This document shows, piece after piece, positions 31,635-43,824 of a DNA stretch of 64,000 nt; within the stretch, counting starts at the first letter, position 1; every line of letters starts with the position of its first letter. Under the pieces are notes generated by a model. It saw only the letters and a list, made by a program, of their open reading frames with translations. It was not told the DNA's origin and ran no database searches. The position numbers and the translations under genes are program-made. This DNA is from Pogonophryne albipinna (taxonomy: Eukaryota; Chordata; Actinopteri; Perciformes; Artedidraconidae): positions 5,450,796-5,514,795 of the forward strand of contig CM053253.1 of the NCBI GenBank assembly GCA_028583405.1. Direction: 5' to 3'.

Positions 31635-34600
31635 ATGGACGTCTGCCACAGTTTGATCTTCTTCGTTCTCAGTGAGTACACTTTGTAGTTCTGTCATTTC
31701 TCTATAACGTCATCTTCCTTTCTGTATTTAAAGTTAAACTGTGTGACCATCAGCTGTTTGTTTGTTTGTGTGGGTAAAGGTGTGACCAGCCATGAGTATG
31801 AGTCACATTATTTGTATTTAATATAAAAAACTTATGAGCATATTCCTAGTGTATCTGTAATCAACAACTTTTTTTTACATTTTACCTTCATCCAAAGGTT
31901 TTTACAATATAATTGCAATCAACCATGAGGATACAAATTCAGCAACAATCCTGCAAACACATACGCTTTCCAATACATTTCTAATAGCCAGGTTAGTTTT
32001 TATAGTCTCACTTTGTAGTATTCACATTGGTTCTGCTGAGACTTCACACAGGAAACTACCTCTAACACAATAAGCAAAAAGCGTTCTCGGAGAAACCTGC
32101 TAGAGCAGGGGTCTCCAACACGTCGATCGCGAGCTACCGGTAGCTCGCAAGCCCTCAATAAGTAGCTCGCCAAGCAAATCCAAAATGTAAAAAATACACA
32201 CAAAAAAAAGGAAATGTAATTAAAAGAATCTACCCTATGCATAAACGAAAGCTCAATCTTAGCGAACTCTATCTACTTACTACAACTCTATATCTATCCA
32301 ACACCCCTCCTCCCCCCACAATGAATATCAACCAATCACGTTCTTGCAACAGTTTAAAAGGGGAGTGATTAGTAAAATATGCATAAATAAAAAGAAAGAA
32401 TGCTAACTATAGGTAACATAAGATAAGAATAAACAAGTTTAAATGATTTGTTATTGGTTGTGATCATATTTTAAAGATGTTTGGATTATTGAAAAGTCTA
32501 CAGCTCCCTTTCATCTGAGTGTTGAGAGCTGTATCCATAAATTCATTTTGTGCTCAAAGTGCACCAGATTGATGCATTTAACTTCAACATTTAAAAAAAT
32601 CTTCCCGGACCCCCCTAGAGGATGTGAGGTCCACCCCCAAATAAAACAGGTTAAAATAATTAAATTGCACACATTTTCTTTTAGTAAACACTGAAAACGG
32701 GTCCCACATGACCCAAACAGCACACAAAGTATAATGTTAAAATTTGCTAAATATATACACTTCAAAAAACAAAAAAAGAGAAGTAAAAGTAGCTCACTAC
32801 TTGTTTTATTTTTTGAAAGTAGCGCTAATCCTAAAAAAGGTTGGAGACCTCTGTGCTAGAGGTTCCCAAAATAAATCTTTCTCAGGAAGTCTCTGCAAAT
32901 GCATGCTTTTGTTGACTTCAGGGTTGATTAATCCGTCAACATGCCCTCTTAGATTTAGAACTCCAGGGTTCATTCACTTGCTTTTTCTGGAGATTTCAAC
33001 GTGTAACTATCTTAAGGTTTGTTTGGTTGTCATGGAGAAAGGGTGGTTAAATTAATTCAGCAAATTGAACTGCATTGACTTAAAAAATGTGATCAACCAA
33101 TGTAAATACTTATGTTTATTTTACGACAGAAAACTCAAATGTAACAGCTTCTAGTGCGACTAAATGCATGAACTGTTCAACTCTCTGTTCTACTTAATAT
33201 GTTCGTATACTTAACAGTGTACACACATTGACTGTGTATGGGTACATATGTAAGTGTATTTATAAAGTCTGAAATAAAACTTTGCCGTGGCTGATGTTTT
33301 ATTTTAATGTCATATTAACTTTATATATTACAGAAAACGTTTGAATGCGTAATGGAGCTGCTACTATGTTGTATGCCATTAAATATCACGTCTTATATGT
33401 TAAGTTAAAAACAAAGTTAAAGAGGATTTTCCAATAATGTCATACTTGTTTTTGTGAAAATGTTTCATGTGATAACAATATACACAGAACCAATGCCTGA
33501 TAGACTGTGATTTACCTGTGCAGCTTGTTGTTTGACAATGTGTAAATTGTATTTTCTGTAAGTAGTTACAGGAGGCACAGACAGTGACTGTTGCTTTTCT
33601 TTTTAACAGCCCTGCAGGGTCCAAACACTGGTCTTGTCTCTGCGGAAGGACACCCCGTCTTTACAGGGACTGAAGGAGGAAATATTTCAGTTCATTGCTC
33701 ATTTGTTTTTCCAGGAACAAGGAAGTTACTCTGCAAACCAGACTGTGAGGAACGCATTCTCATTGAAACGACTGGTGACAAGGCTACACAAGGCAGATAC
33801 AGCATTGAATATATCTATATTTCTCTGTCATATCGCGTTCGCGTTGGCATCACAAAGCTGACGAAGTCCGACTCAGGATGGTACAAATGTGGTCTGGACA
33901 GATATTTGCTTTCAAACTCACATGATCTGATAGAAATCATCGTAGAAGATGGTGAGTTTTTACTAAAAGACAAAGTATGCTTAGGTTTTAGAGCTCCAAA
34001 AACACCAAGTATATGTAATCTTACAACTGTTAACATTTATCACTTCAAAACAACGGGTCCAATTCTTAAAGGGCCCTGTTATTCTCATTTTCACTCATAT
34101 TAGTATGTAGCGTCTCTACTAGGACATGTCTCCATGCTTTAATGTTCAAAAGCTCTTTATTTCTCTCATACTGCCTGTGCTGCAGCACCTCTTTTCACCC
34201 TCTGTCTGAAACCAGAACCCAGTCTGCTCTGATTGGTTAGCTGGCAGGCTCTGTTGTGATTGGTCTATCGCTTAGAGATGGCCCGCCCCTTAACCTGATA
34301 AACTGAAGCTGTTACATGGATAAAGCTTTATTTGAATTTTGATTATAAGGATATGTTACGATTCCAAATAAAATACTCACTCTAAAATGTATCTTTACTA
34401 AAATACTGCCAATATTTTTTCACATCCTTTCTTTGTGTCTTCATTGATCTCAGCTCCAACCACTTCCAAACCAAAGTGGACTCTTCAACCTTTTTCCACT
34501 GAAGTTCAGTCAGCCTCCACACCCCCAACACCTCAGAGGCAAAGCTCCAGTTCAAGAAGTTTCACATCCTCATCCTCTTCCCCTGAAACCCCCACCCATC

Positions 34601-37600
34601 AGCAGCAGACGGAGGGAACAGCTGCACCAGCTTCAGGTACTTTTTAATATCTTTGATAACACAGTTTTAGGGTTCCCTTGAATGTTCGTGAAACCATTTA
34701 GGCTTCACTATGAAACTGAAGAGAAACGAAGACTACTGAACCTTTTCCTACGGGATCACCGAGGCCAAATCGAGCCAGGTCGTAAAGTTATCTTGCCAAG
34801 TTCCCCTTCCCCACTTCCATTACCCTTAGTGGCCACACCCACCTCTTAGCTCTAATATTAACATTCGACAAAACATAATTACAACAAAAATCAAAACATC
34901 CAAAAAAAACGCTCAACTTCAAGCACTGCATGAAAGTTGATGATTCATCTGAATATTATACTAAAGTATGAATTGCTGATGTCAGTGATCGCATCAAGTT
35001 ATGAAGATATTAAACAAAACGTAACAAGGTGTTCTTGAACTGATCTTATACGAAGATGAGGCAGAAGTAAAAGGTAATGTGTTTCTAAAACATTACTGCA
35101 TGCCACATAGAAGAAGTGATGGAGGAAGGGTGCAACAGGTGCTGCTTACCAACAGCTTTTATGTTTTGAAGAACACAAATTGAAGCTTTTTCTACACCGC
35201 CTATGCCATTGCAGTCTAAAGGGTGTAACACTGTGATTTATATACAATGCGTTCTTATTTACAGTAGTAACAAAGGTAAACCATTGACCCGAGTGTGTTT
35301 GAGTTTGTTTATGTGTGTATTGAATCATGATATGTATGTGTAACCCACCGCAGGGGGTCCGCTGTATGTGGGGCTGATTGTGCTCGCCAAGATCATGTTA
35401 TCTCTAGCTTGGCTGTTCTTCTGCAGGAGGAGGGCCCGGAAACACAAAGGCAAGGCAACAGGAAACACACACTCACACATACCATGTATACATCACTTCA
35501 GGGGACATTACATTGACTTACATGCATTTCCTGGAGACTTACCCTAAACCTAAACAAGTCTTCACCCTAAAATTAATGATTCTCCTCATGGGGACCTCCA
35601 ATATGTCCCCATAAGGTAGGCGAGTCCCCACACGTGACTGTGTACATATTTAGGTCCCCACAAGTATAGTAATGCTAGGCCACACATACACATGCACACA
35701 CACACACACATGCGCACACACACACAAACACACACACAGTTAAAACTGCCATTTTCGCATGAATAATGACACGTTCTGATCTTTTATAAATCAACGTTTA
35801 ACATAACAGATAACAGTCGTTCTAAATGTAAAATGTAAAAAAAAGATAATTTCATGATTAATTTTGTACGTGCTAATACTGTATATCAATAATACAAGTG
35901 GTCTGAATGCGTTTTTGATGCATGTTTTTCAGAGCTTCCTGTTGAAGCAGAGTACGCTTCTGTCTCAAAGGTGAGTTTGGGGAAAGTGTGGACATGCAAA
36001 CATCACTAGTGTTTGTGAAACTAGCTGATATGAATACCAACTAAACTCGTCTTCTCCTGTAGACCAACAAGCCCACACAGAGATCTCCTGCTGTGGAAAT
36101 CCCTTCAGTTTACGCTTACGCCAAATACACCAAACCAAAAGACGATAAATCCAGTGACGACTACAGTTTGGTCGGACCCGTCGGTACCACTGCTGTCAGC
36201 TCTCAACACAAAGTAAGATAAACTCTCAAAGATGGTGGTTTCTCTGTACTTTTATTCACTGTGTTGTTTGGACCCCGGCTTTCTAATCTAACCAGAAGAT
36301 CTTTATTATCGTTATACTCCTGAACAACATGTTGCCGGTTTCTCTCTATGCAGCTTTTTTTTTTAAAAGCACAAGATAAATTATTCTTTATATTATTTTG
36401 GGGAAGCAGGCTTGTTTCTTTGTTGCAGGGCTTCACACAGGAAAGGGTGTGAAAGCCTGGGTGTGGACATGGTGTCAACAAACAAAGTGTCACATAACAG
36501 TTTATGTTTGAGATTACACAGGGATTCAAGATTTTACTCAAAAGTTACACTCAAAATACACATTTAGAAAATTAAGTTTTAAGCAACTTTATCACCATGT
36601 TGCTCCCTGGTGAGAGCGCTGTTACGGACGCCGCCTCCCAGGTCCTGTTAATTCCGTGTTGACTGTGTTATATGTAAATTAGCTGTGCGGTTGCTATGAC
36701 GTCCGGTGGCCATAACAGCGCTGTACTATGCTTTATAATATAGGTATTTGTTCTCTATGTATAGTTGCTCTTAATGCCAAAAAAAACTAAGATATATACC
36801 TTAAAAAGTTTGTTAAAAGGTTACATTTTAGACCACATTTATTTTGTTCATCAACAGGCGTAAGCAAGCTTTTAAAAACAGGAACTAGGTGGGCTTGAGA
36901 TCAAACCACAAGCTGTTTCGAGGAGGAAGTCCTCAGACCGTTTAAATGTAGGCGCTGAGACGAAGTTTCAAAAACACGATATTAATATCAATGATGAACA
37001 GGAATTGTAAACTGCTAACCGAAAGCAGCACAGGAACTGAAGTTAAATATAGCACTAGAAGGGGCAGTCTGTGGTTTATGGCTTATTCTTGAGTTAAAAA
37101 ATGAAAAGCACTTATTGAAGAACATTCAATTTATCAATCAATCAACAACTTTATTAATCCCGCAAGAAGATTCAACTTATTGTCATTACGTGGGACAGGT
37201 GCTATGTAACGAAACCTCTGCATTTGACCCATCCTAGTGTTAGGAGCAATGTGCTGCCATTATGTACAGCGCCCGGGGAGCAGTGTAGGGAACGGTGCCT
37301 TGCTCAGGGACACCTCGGTAGCACTTGGTCTTTCCGGGACTTGAACTGGTGACCTCCCAGTTGCCAAGCCAAGTCCCTATGGACTTCGCCACCACCGCCC
37401 TTATAGGTTTTAACTGTTTAAAGATAAAGCACAGTTTAAGGTATACTTGTGTAGGTATATATGTAGGTATGTAGGTATGTCGAGCCTTTATTGTGTTTTC
37501 GTATTGTGAATGGGGGTAAAGGAGTGATTCAACGTGACATTTTTAACTTGATTATTATTATATGTGTGAGCACAAGAGTAAAGAAAAGTCATCTTTCTGG

Positions 37601-37858
37601 CCTTTTGTGCGCTGTAGGTTATTGAGTCATTAGTTATAAACTTGATTTTTCTTCTTCTTCCAGGCTGCAGATGATTCCAGTGAACTCGTCTACTCTGAAC
37701 TGAGATTTCCTGTCGTTACCGCCTCATCACTCAACGTCTCCTCTCGTGCCAATGATGTCATCTACTCCATGATTCAAGTGGAGGCGAGCTCTGAGGCCAA
37801 ACAAAAGGAAGACGCTTCACCGCCTCCAGAATCTACTAATACCTTTCCTCAGCACTAA
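31635..37858 (+). CDS. Receptor gene B: single-V CD300/CMRF35-like receptor with two ITIMs
   Basis: Seven exons join in frame to 346 aa: 31635-31671, 33610-33951, 34454-34636, 35354-35449, 35933-35970, 36063-36212 and 37664-37858. All introns are GT-AG except after the TM exon, which uses a GC donor. Order: leader (MDVCHSLIFFVL), one V domain (VHCSF, LLCKPDC, DSGWYKCG), Ser/Thr/Pro-rich stalk, TM segment with a lysine (GLIVLAKIMLSLAWLFF) then CRRRARKHK, and a 94-residue tail ending in two canonical ITIM cores, LVYSEL (37685-37702) and VIYSMI (37757-37774). ITIMs recruit SHP phosphatases and dampen leukocyte signalling. A TM lysine usually pairs with an adaptor such as DAP12, so both signs may be possible. 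Exon sizes and phases match gene A, its tandem paralogue. Confidence 0.91.
32106..32853. mobile_element. Non-autonomous hAT element in gene B intron 1
   Basis: 748 bp with inverted ends CAGGGGTCTCCAAC and GTTGGAGACCTCTG. It is flanked by a perfect 8-bp target duplication TGCTAGAG (32098-32105 and 32854-32861), the hAT hallmark. Contains the recognisable CGATCGCGAGCTACCGGTAG block near the left end. No transposase is encoded. The relic at 11209-11760 matches the intron on both sides without the element, which supports the insertion. Confidence 0.93.
33610..33951 (+). CDS. Gene B exon 2: V-type Ig domain
   Basis: A 342-nt phase 1-1 exon encoding a 114-residue V-set domain with VHCSF, LLCKPDCEE and SDSGWYKCGLD. 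It is 3 residues longer than gene A domain 1, with an unusual aromatic stretch (EYIYISLSYRVRV) in the D-E strand region. Confidence 0.9.
35450..35735. repeat. Dispersed fish intronic repeat in gene B intron 4
   Basis: The stretch GGGGACATTACATTGACTTA...CCTGGAGACTTACCC...GTCCCCACAAGTATAGTAAT resembles a very common teleost intronic repeat and ends in a CA-rich run. Recognised from memory. It starts directly after the GC splice donor. Confidence 0.5.
37135..37405. repeat. Dispersed fish retroposon in gene B intron 6
   Basis: Contains CAACTTTATTAATCCCGCAA, AGCGCCCGGGGAGCAGTGT, CTTGCTCAGGGACACCTCGG and TGGACTTCGCCACCACCGCC. Together these match a widespread teleost retroposon type by memory. No open frame. 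Confidence 0.5.
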
Positions 37859-38480
37859 CCTCTGTGCTTCCTGCTCCCTCTCTCAGGGCTGACAGGTACA
37901 CGAGCTATTTTGCATTAACACCTTTTTCTTTTTCTTTCAACCTCCTTTGAGAAGTGGCTCCTATTTGTAACATATCCACAAATGTACCAACAATGTGTGT
38001 TAGATGAGAGCTTCCTATTTTTAAACAAATGTATGATTAATTAGATTGGTTGGTATTTATCACAGCCAGTACAGTTCTCCAACCTAAAGGGCAAAAACTG
38101 AAAAAAAATACTTCTTAATTTCATCTTATTTAATTGATTTGATTATTTTAAGATAATATATAATTTTTCACACAAAAGAAAGTTTAGTTGTCAAGGGAGG
38201 CAGACCTATACAGAACAAAACATAATTTATTAAATGTATTAAAGAGAATATCTTTCGATAAAAACATAAATAAAATAAAAGAATGGTTAGTTTTGGCATG
38301 GTGCATTAAGAATATTTAGATGCAACATTTTGTCTCATAAACCTCTATCGCTTGAATACACTTCCTCCTTCTCTGTTTTTTCAACTCAAAACAACACAAA
38401 TAATATGATTATAGATGTATTAAGTAACTCCTTGGCTGCAATGCTGCTGAACTGCTGCTCATCCCTGTGGTCATAAAACA

Positions 38481-38496
38481 AATAAAAACTAAATAA
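38481..38496 (+). terminator. Likely polyadenylation signals of gene B
   Basis: Two overlapping-range AATAAA hexamers about 620 bp after the stop codon, at a distance similar to that in gene A. Confidence 0.4.
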
Positions 38497-38867
38497 AATA
38501 ATCACATTCAGGAGTTTCCTGCCAGCCTACGTTTAGGACCGGCACTTTTCTGTCTCTACAACTCTTTCTTTACTTTCTAGTTCAACATTTCTTATAAATA
38601 TTGTCAAACATGAAACCTCAAAAGCATCAGTTATTAAAACCTCACACTCTGGTGAATGTAGCAGAATCATATTGAGCGAAATGCTTTTACCACCAGGGTT
38701 TAAACACCAAACTATGGCCTGAGTGTCTCTGTGTTTAGTTCACATGCTACCTGAAGTACATCAATGTAACCAGTAGATGGCAGTGTGGACTATGTCATAT
38801 ACCTGCATTGCAACTTGATTGCAACACACAGAAGAAATGATTTTGTGTTTTTCATAAAAAGCAGAGT

Positions 38868-39140
38868 CTAATCCACTCCACTTTATTTCTATAGCACATT
38901 TTCAAAACAGAGGGTTTGCCAAAGTGCTTCACAACGAACATAACATTATAACAAAATATAATATTACAAGAATAGACAAAAGGCACACATAAGAATAGAT
39001 AAAAGGCACACATAAGAATAGATAAAAGGCACATAAAGGCTATGGACAGACAATAAAAGCATACAAATAGGTAGAGCTCAGACTGACTCGAAAGCGAGGG
39101 AAAAGAGGTGGGTCTTTAGGCGGGACTTAAAAGTGTGACG
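38868..39140 (-). mobile_element. L2 LINE 3' end (minus strand)
   Basis: On the minus strand the sequence opens with the C-terminal codons TFKSRLKTHLFSLAFESV and a stop, then a 3' UTR containing GTGAAGCACTTTGGCAAACC and CTATAGAAATAAAGTGGA. Same subfamily as 56195-56405. Heavily 5'-truncated. A 19-base piece (CACACATAAGAATAGATAA) is tandemly repeated near 38985-39020. Confidence 0.75.
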
Positions 39141-39222
39141 AAGAATGCTAAGCAGCATTAAATAACAATATCACAACACTGCGCTACAGCTTTGGTTTGT
39201 TTGTATTCCTCAGCATCATGTT

Positions 39223-39282
39223 TCTGGGTTGTTTGTTTCTGGGTTGTTTGTTTCTGGGTTGTTTGTTTCTGGGTTGTTTGTA
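39223..39282. repeat. 15-bp minisatellite, four units
   Basis: Four perfect or near-perfect units of TTTCTGGGTTGTTTG. Confidence 0.9.
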
Positions 39283-39284
39283 GA

Positions 39285-39445
39285 GACGTAGCCTTCCCAT
39301 CTCAGAAATGCCTGAGGGTATTTATTCAAATTTGGCACAAACGCCCACGTTGACTCCGGGATGAACTGATTATAATTGAGTGGTCACAGTTCAAGGTCAC
39401 GGTGACCTCACAGAACACGTCTTTGCCCATAGGGTTCATACCTGA
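39285..39445. repeat. Dispersed fish repeat fragment
   Basis: ATTTGGCACAAACGCCCACG, GATGAACTGATTATAATTGA and GTTCAAGGTCACGGTGACCT recall a common teleost repeat (from memory). Confidence 0.4.
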
Positions 39446-40440
39446 TTTATGATGACTTTACATACATGTATAAAATGATAAAAGACGATGTGAACCTTCA
39501 TGGGTTGGCGGAGGTAATTAGTAAAAGTAATATATTTAATGTATCTAAAGAGGAAGGTGACTCAGTGTTGTGTGAGGGATATCTTGGGGCAGCTCCTTTA
39601 GATGCGTTGCTTTACGAGGATGGGTTTGTGAAGTTTGATATTTTTGGCAATCCACATTTTTTCACTTTTGTTTTGAACAAGAATAAACAAGATAAGAATA
39701 GAGATCTTAAGAGGTGTTGGTAACTGGATTTGTATTATATGTGTGTACTCGTTAAGCTTAGCTTTACTGACTGGTTGCTTGCAGTATACGATGGTAAAGC
39801 TTAAAGGTAGCTGCTCTTTATAATAGACCAGGATTAACCTTTTTCAAAATCACAATACCTTATTTATTGTGGGGGAAATTAGGTTTGTGACCATTTTTAC
39901 ATTTTACAAACAAATATTTATATCCACATAAGTTAAGTAAAAATGGACACATAGTACTAAAATATATTCATCGGTAAAAACGTGTATCTTATAATATATA
40001 CAGTGTGTATGTATTCACAAAGATTTTGATGAACGATGAAAACCAGATTATTGCTCAAAATGTACCTTAAAATACAGTTTAGATGCATTACTAGATTATT
40101 AAGTATTTACCCTTAGATTGATAGGTAAATGCTGCTTTGTTGTTAGGAGATGGAAGTTGTTCTTGTTAGTCAGGGTTCAGTTTCAGGTTATGCATTAGGA
40201 AATGAATAAAAGTGCAGCAGTGTGTGTGTGCGGCAGTGTGTGTTTTACAAGGAGAATAGAGGCAGCAGCGGGCGCAGCACTCATAAGCTTAATGGCTCTG
40301 ATTGCCTTACAGGATTTATTGACGTGTAATTAAATCAAACTGTTAACATTTCATCCTCACATCTCGTTCTGCATCACTGCTGCTCTTCCTCTCTCTTCAT
40401 TCTAACTCCACCCTCACTGACGGAGATGACAGCTCGTCTT
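39446..40440. other. Non-coding stretch
   Basis: An 85-codon frame at 39466-39723 (beginning MYKMIKDDVNLHGLAEVISK) has protein-like composition, but no family or splice context was recognised. Nothing else is supported. Confidence 0.3.
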
Positions 40441-40453
40441 CAATATGTATAAG

Positions 40454-40454
<1 letters not shown>

Positions 40455-40540
<86 letters not shown>
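40455..40540. repeat. (TG)n microsatellite
   Basis: Pure TG for about 86 bases. Shorter TG and CA tracts follow at 40619-40672 and 40782-40804. Confidence 0.97.
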
Positions 40541-40619
40541 GCAGTTTCTTAGTGTTCTGTATTCCAGTCATACAGGCTGAGTCACACTTACGGTAAATAT
40601 CCATATAGAAGGAGGGTTG

Positions 40620-40652
<33 letters not shown>

Positions 40653-40804
40653 TGCATGTGTGTGTGCGCTTGCTGACATGTCCCAGACAATGCTAGACAT
40701 GAGACAAGGACATGTGAGCGGAGAGAGAAAGATCCAGATCTGCAGTATCGATCACTTGCATCTTAACCCTCGGTCCCCGCCCACACACACACACACACAC
40801 ACAC

Positions 40805-42071
40805 ATACAAGTTAAGTGAATTAAGGCTTAAGTGAGGGAAGACATGGAGATGGAGGAAAGGGGTGGAGGAGAGTGAGGGACAAACACAACCTGCAGGAGG
40901 TGGAGGAGATAATGGAACTGCTTGAGAAGGAAACTCAATTTGCTGAGCAGAAGCAGATCAGAAGATGAAAATGAAAGTGAGTGATTCAGGCAGACATGGA
41001 AAGAACCAGCTTTTCTCTAAAGGTCACTGTGCTTGGTATTTTCCTCAGAGCTCGTTCACTTTTTTATGTTAGCCTTGTTGTTGTGCGGCTCTGTGGAGTG
41101 CAGTGTCATTCTGTCAGACGATTGGCCCGTTGATGTCCAAACTGACATATTTAATCTAATAGCTATTGGATGGATTGTCGTGAGATTTTGTGGGAACATT
41201 TGTGGTTTTGAGAAGATACATTTGTCTGATTCTCTGAACTTCCCTGTAGTCTAACAAGCAGGATAAAGTGTTACGTTATTCTCTGTAACATCTCAACAAT
41301 TACAAAATGGATTGTTCCAGAATCATACACTTCGAAGTTGTGTTTTAATGTTTTTTTTGTGAAACGTAAAACGGTTATCGAACGATTTGTGGTTGTAATT
41401 GGTTCAGATATTCATGTTTGTTTGAGGCAGATAATTACTTTTTAACACTATCATCAAGTCAATATTTATACATATATGCAGAACTCAAAGCAAGACAACA
41501 CCATTAGCCTCAGCTGTAGCTTACTGTGTGTTTATGGCTTATTCGCAGATGTTAGCATGCTACTGCGCTGAACTGCCATTGCAAACTGTGCAACTTCTTA
41601 GCATTAGCATATATGTTTTATCACTGGTACAAGAAGAAAACATTTCAATTATTTACATAAATTAGTCTTTGAGGCATATACAAATGTTTTGTGTTTATGA
41701 CTTCACATTTGTTTTCAGGACAGTGAAAAACATTGCTAGTCTTTTTTACCAGCAACTGTTTGTCCACTGATAGAGTTGCGATGATTTTGGATATCTTAAT
41801 TATTTTTATGAATTCATTCGTTGGACTTAGATTTGTTTCTCTATTGCTTCGCAGCTACAGTACACGTTCTCTATTGTCTGACTGCTGCTTTGTGTTATTT
41901 CAGTGAAAGAAGAATAACTGAGGGAAATAATAACACAGTATAACAAACATCACACGCAGACCGGTCACTGAAACAGAGCTCCAAACGTATGTAGCTTCCT
42001 GCCAAAGAGAAACCCTTAAAACACAGACACTCTCCCTGTCCATCTGTCACACACTTTCTTTCTTTTTGTAT

Positions 42072-42126
<55 letters not shown>

Positions 42127-43599
42127 ATGGGAGGAGTGGGGCTGTTTTGGCTGCCTGCTCTGTTTGGCAGATAACAAAATGCCACCTATGTGTCTCTGGC
42201 CTTGTAGTCCGGATAGGATAGAACATGCATTTCAATTTCATTGAACAAGAGGAGGAAGACGAGGAGGAAGAGGAGGTGGAGCTTAGCGGGAAAAGCCTGC
42301 AGAGGGAGACGGAGATTGATGTGTGTGAAGATGTTAGCGGCTGCTGTCTGAGTGATGGGACTGAAACCGATCTGAAGTGACCTCACAGTCGCAGCTCTCA
42401 GACTGTCGAGTTCATCCGGCTTTAAACATTGATTTGGTTCGTCTGAGTGCAATATCCGTGCTTTCCAACATGGTCAGAACATTCAAAAGTTGTCAGGAAT
42501 ATTAGCCATTAAAGATTTCAAAGATATTGAAAAACGTACAAAGAATGATTGCACTAGTATCTCCTTTTGTTTAACGGTTGAGTCCCACAGCTCTCATCCA
42601 CCCTGTTTGCAGCAGCAGCTTTACCTCAAACCAACAAACCCACCGACAGACAGAATTACTTGCTAATGAATTAAAGTTTGACATTTAGCAACTAAGCGCC
42701 TCTTCACACCACCACTTTTGGTCTAGACTTCCTGACCTTTTAGTTTCATTCTTACTAAATTACGGATGTGAAACCTCCCTCTGACCACAGTCCGGACCAA
42801 AAAGCCAAAACCTCGGTATGACTCAAAGAGGTCTGAATACAATTAAACTGTGGTTTGGTTTTATTTCGAGTGTGAAAACCTATACAGTATTTTGATGGGT
42901 CAGACCCATTACAGGAAACTCTGGCAGGCTAGAGCTAATAGGGTTTTTAGATCTGGATAAAAAGGGAAAACGGAACAAAACACCACCCGACAAGGAGACC
43001 AAAATATTTGTTATGGTCCAAATGACTTTATTAAAAGATTGGAATCTGAAACGTTTTTGTTATTTTCTGACAGGGAAGAGAGAAAAGGGAACCAAAGTCA
43101 ACACTCAGTAATAACACCATTTTTTGACTTTCTTGTGTTATAAAACAACACTGAGTGTCAGATATTTAGCACCATTAAAGAGTTAAAATATGTCACTTTA
43201 ACTTCCCAGGGACTTTTACAAGTGTTATGTTTAAAGCCATAAGAGTTGAATTGACACTGAGGGTTATGCTGTGTTGTGTTGACGCCGTTTCCCATACCGT
43301 AAACTCAAGTCTTTCATATGCGTTGTAATACTTATTCAAAGTGACATGTATCATTTTTACAAGTCCATTTTAATTCTCTGATTGTCTTACAGTCCTCCCA
43401 GCCAGCCCCCAGTAAGAGAACCAGAACAGAGGAGAGCCAGAGAGGCTGGAGATGGAGAGAGGTACAAATAGAGGATGAGGGGGGGTAGCACGGAGGTAAA
43501 GAAGAAGGGAGGGGCACCAGGTCCCAGGGGAGAGGAGAGAGGGAGAGAGAGGGGCTGATGTCATCCCTGTGCAGCAGCCAATCAGAGAGCAGCAGAGAG
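40805..43599. other. Non-coding stretch with a (CA)n tract
   Basis: No supportable gene. A (CA)n tract lies at 42074-42124. Around 41120-41250 the sequence (TTGGATGGATTGTCGTGAGA, ACATTTGTGGTTTTGAGAAG) resembles a common fish repeat that is also present at 55250-55460. Confidence 0.4.
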
Positions 43600-43824
43600 G
43601 GAAGGAGAGGAGGGAGGAGAGGGAGCACTCAGAAGGGTGTGTTTTATGTACCACTGCAGAATCAGTGAGAGAAAGACACGAGAAAATCACGACTCAGTGG
43701 ACAGGAAACACAGAATAAAGAAGAAGAAGAAGAAGAGAAGAAGACGAAGAAGAGAGTGTGACCAGGAGGAAACAGAGGATACAAGACAAGAGGAGACAGA
43801 AGGAGAGACGCCACACCTCCAGAG
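43600..43824 (+). other. Possible non-coding first exon
   Basis: A purine-rich segment ends in CCAGAG followed by the consensus-like donor GTAAGA at 43825. About 50 bp upstream of the segment is a CCAAT-type box in GCAGCCAATCAGAG. The lack of repeats and the GA-rich 5'-UTR-like composition fit the first exon of a gene whose coding exons lie beyond the window. No coding frame is claimed. Confidence 0.22.

Noticed and set aside
19751..37858. Reading the locus as classical polymeric Ig receptor (pigr)
   Set aside because: The V domains resemble pIgR, but the stalk, short tyrosine-motif tail and one- or two-domain layout fit CD300/CMRF35-like or pIgR-like receptors better. No gene symbol is assigned.
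39466..39723. 85-codon frame with protein-like composition
   Set aside because: No family, promoter or splice signals recognised, so too weak to list as a gene.
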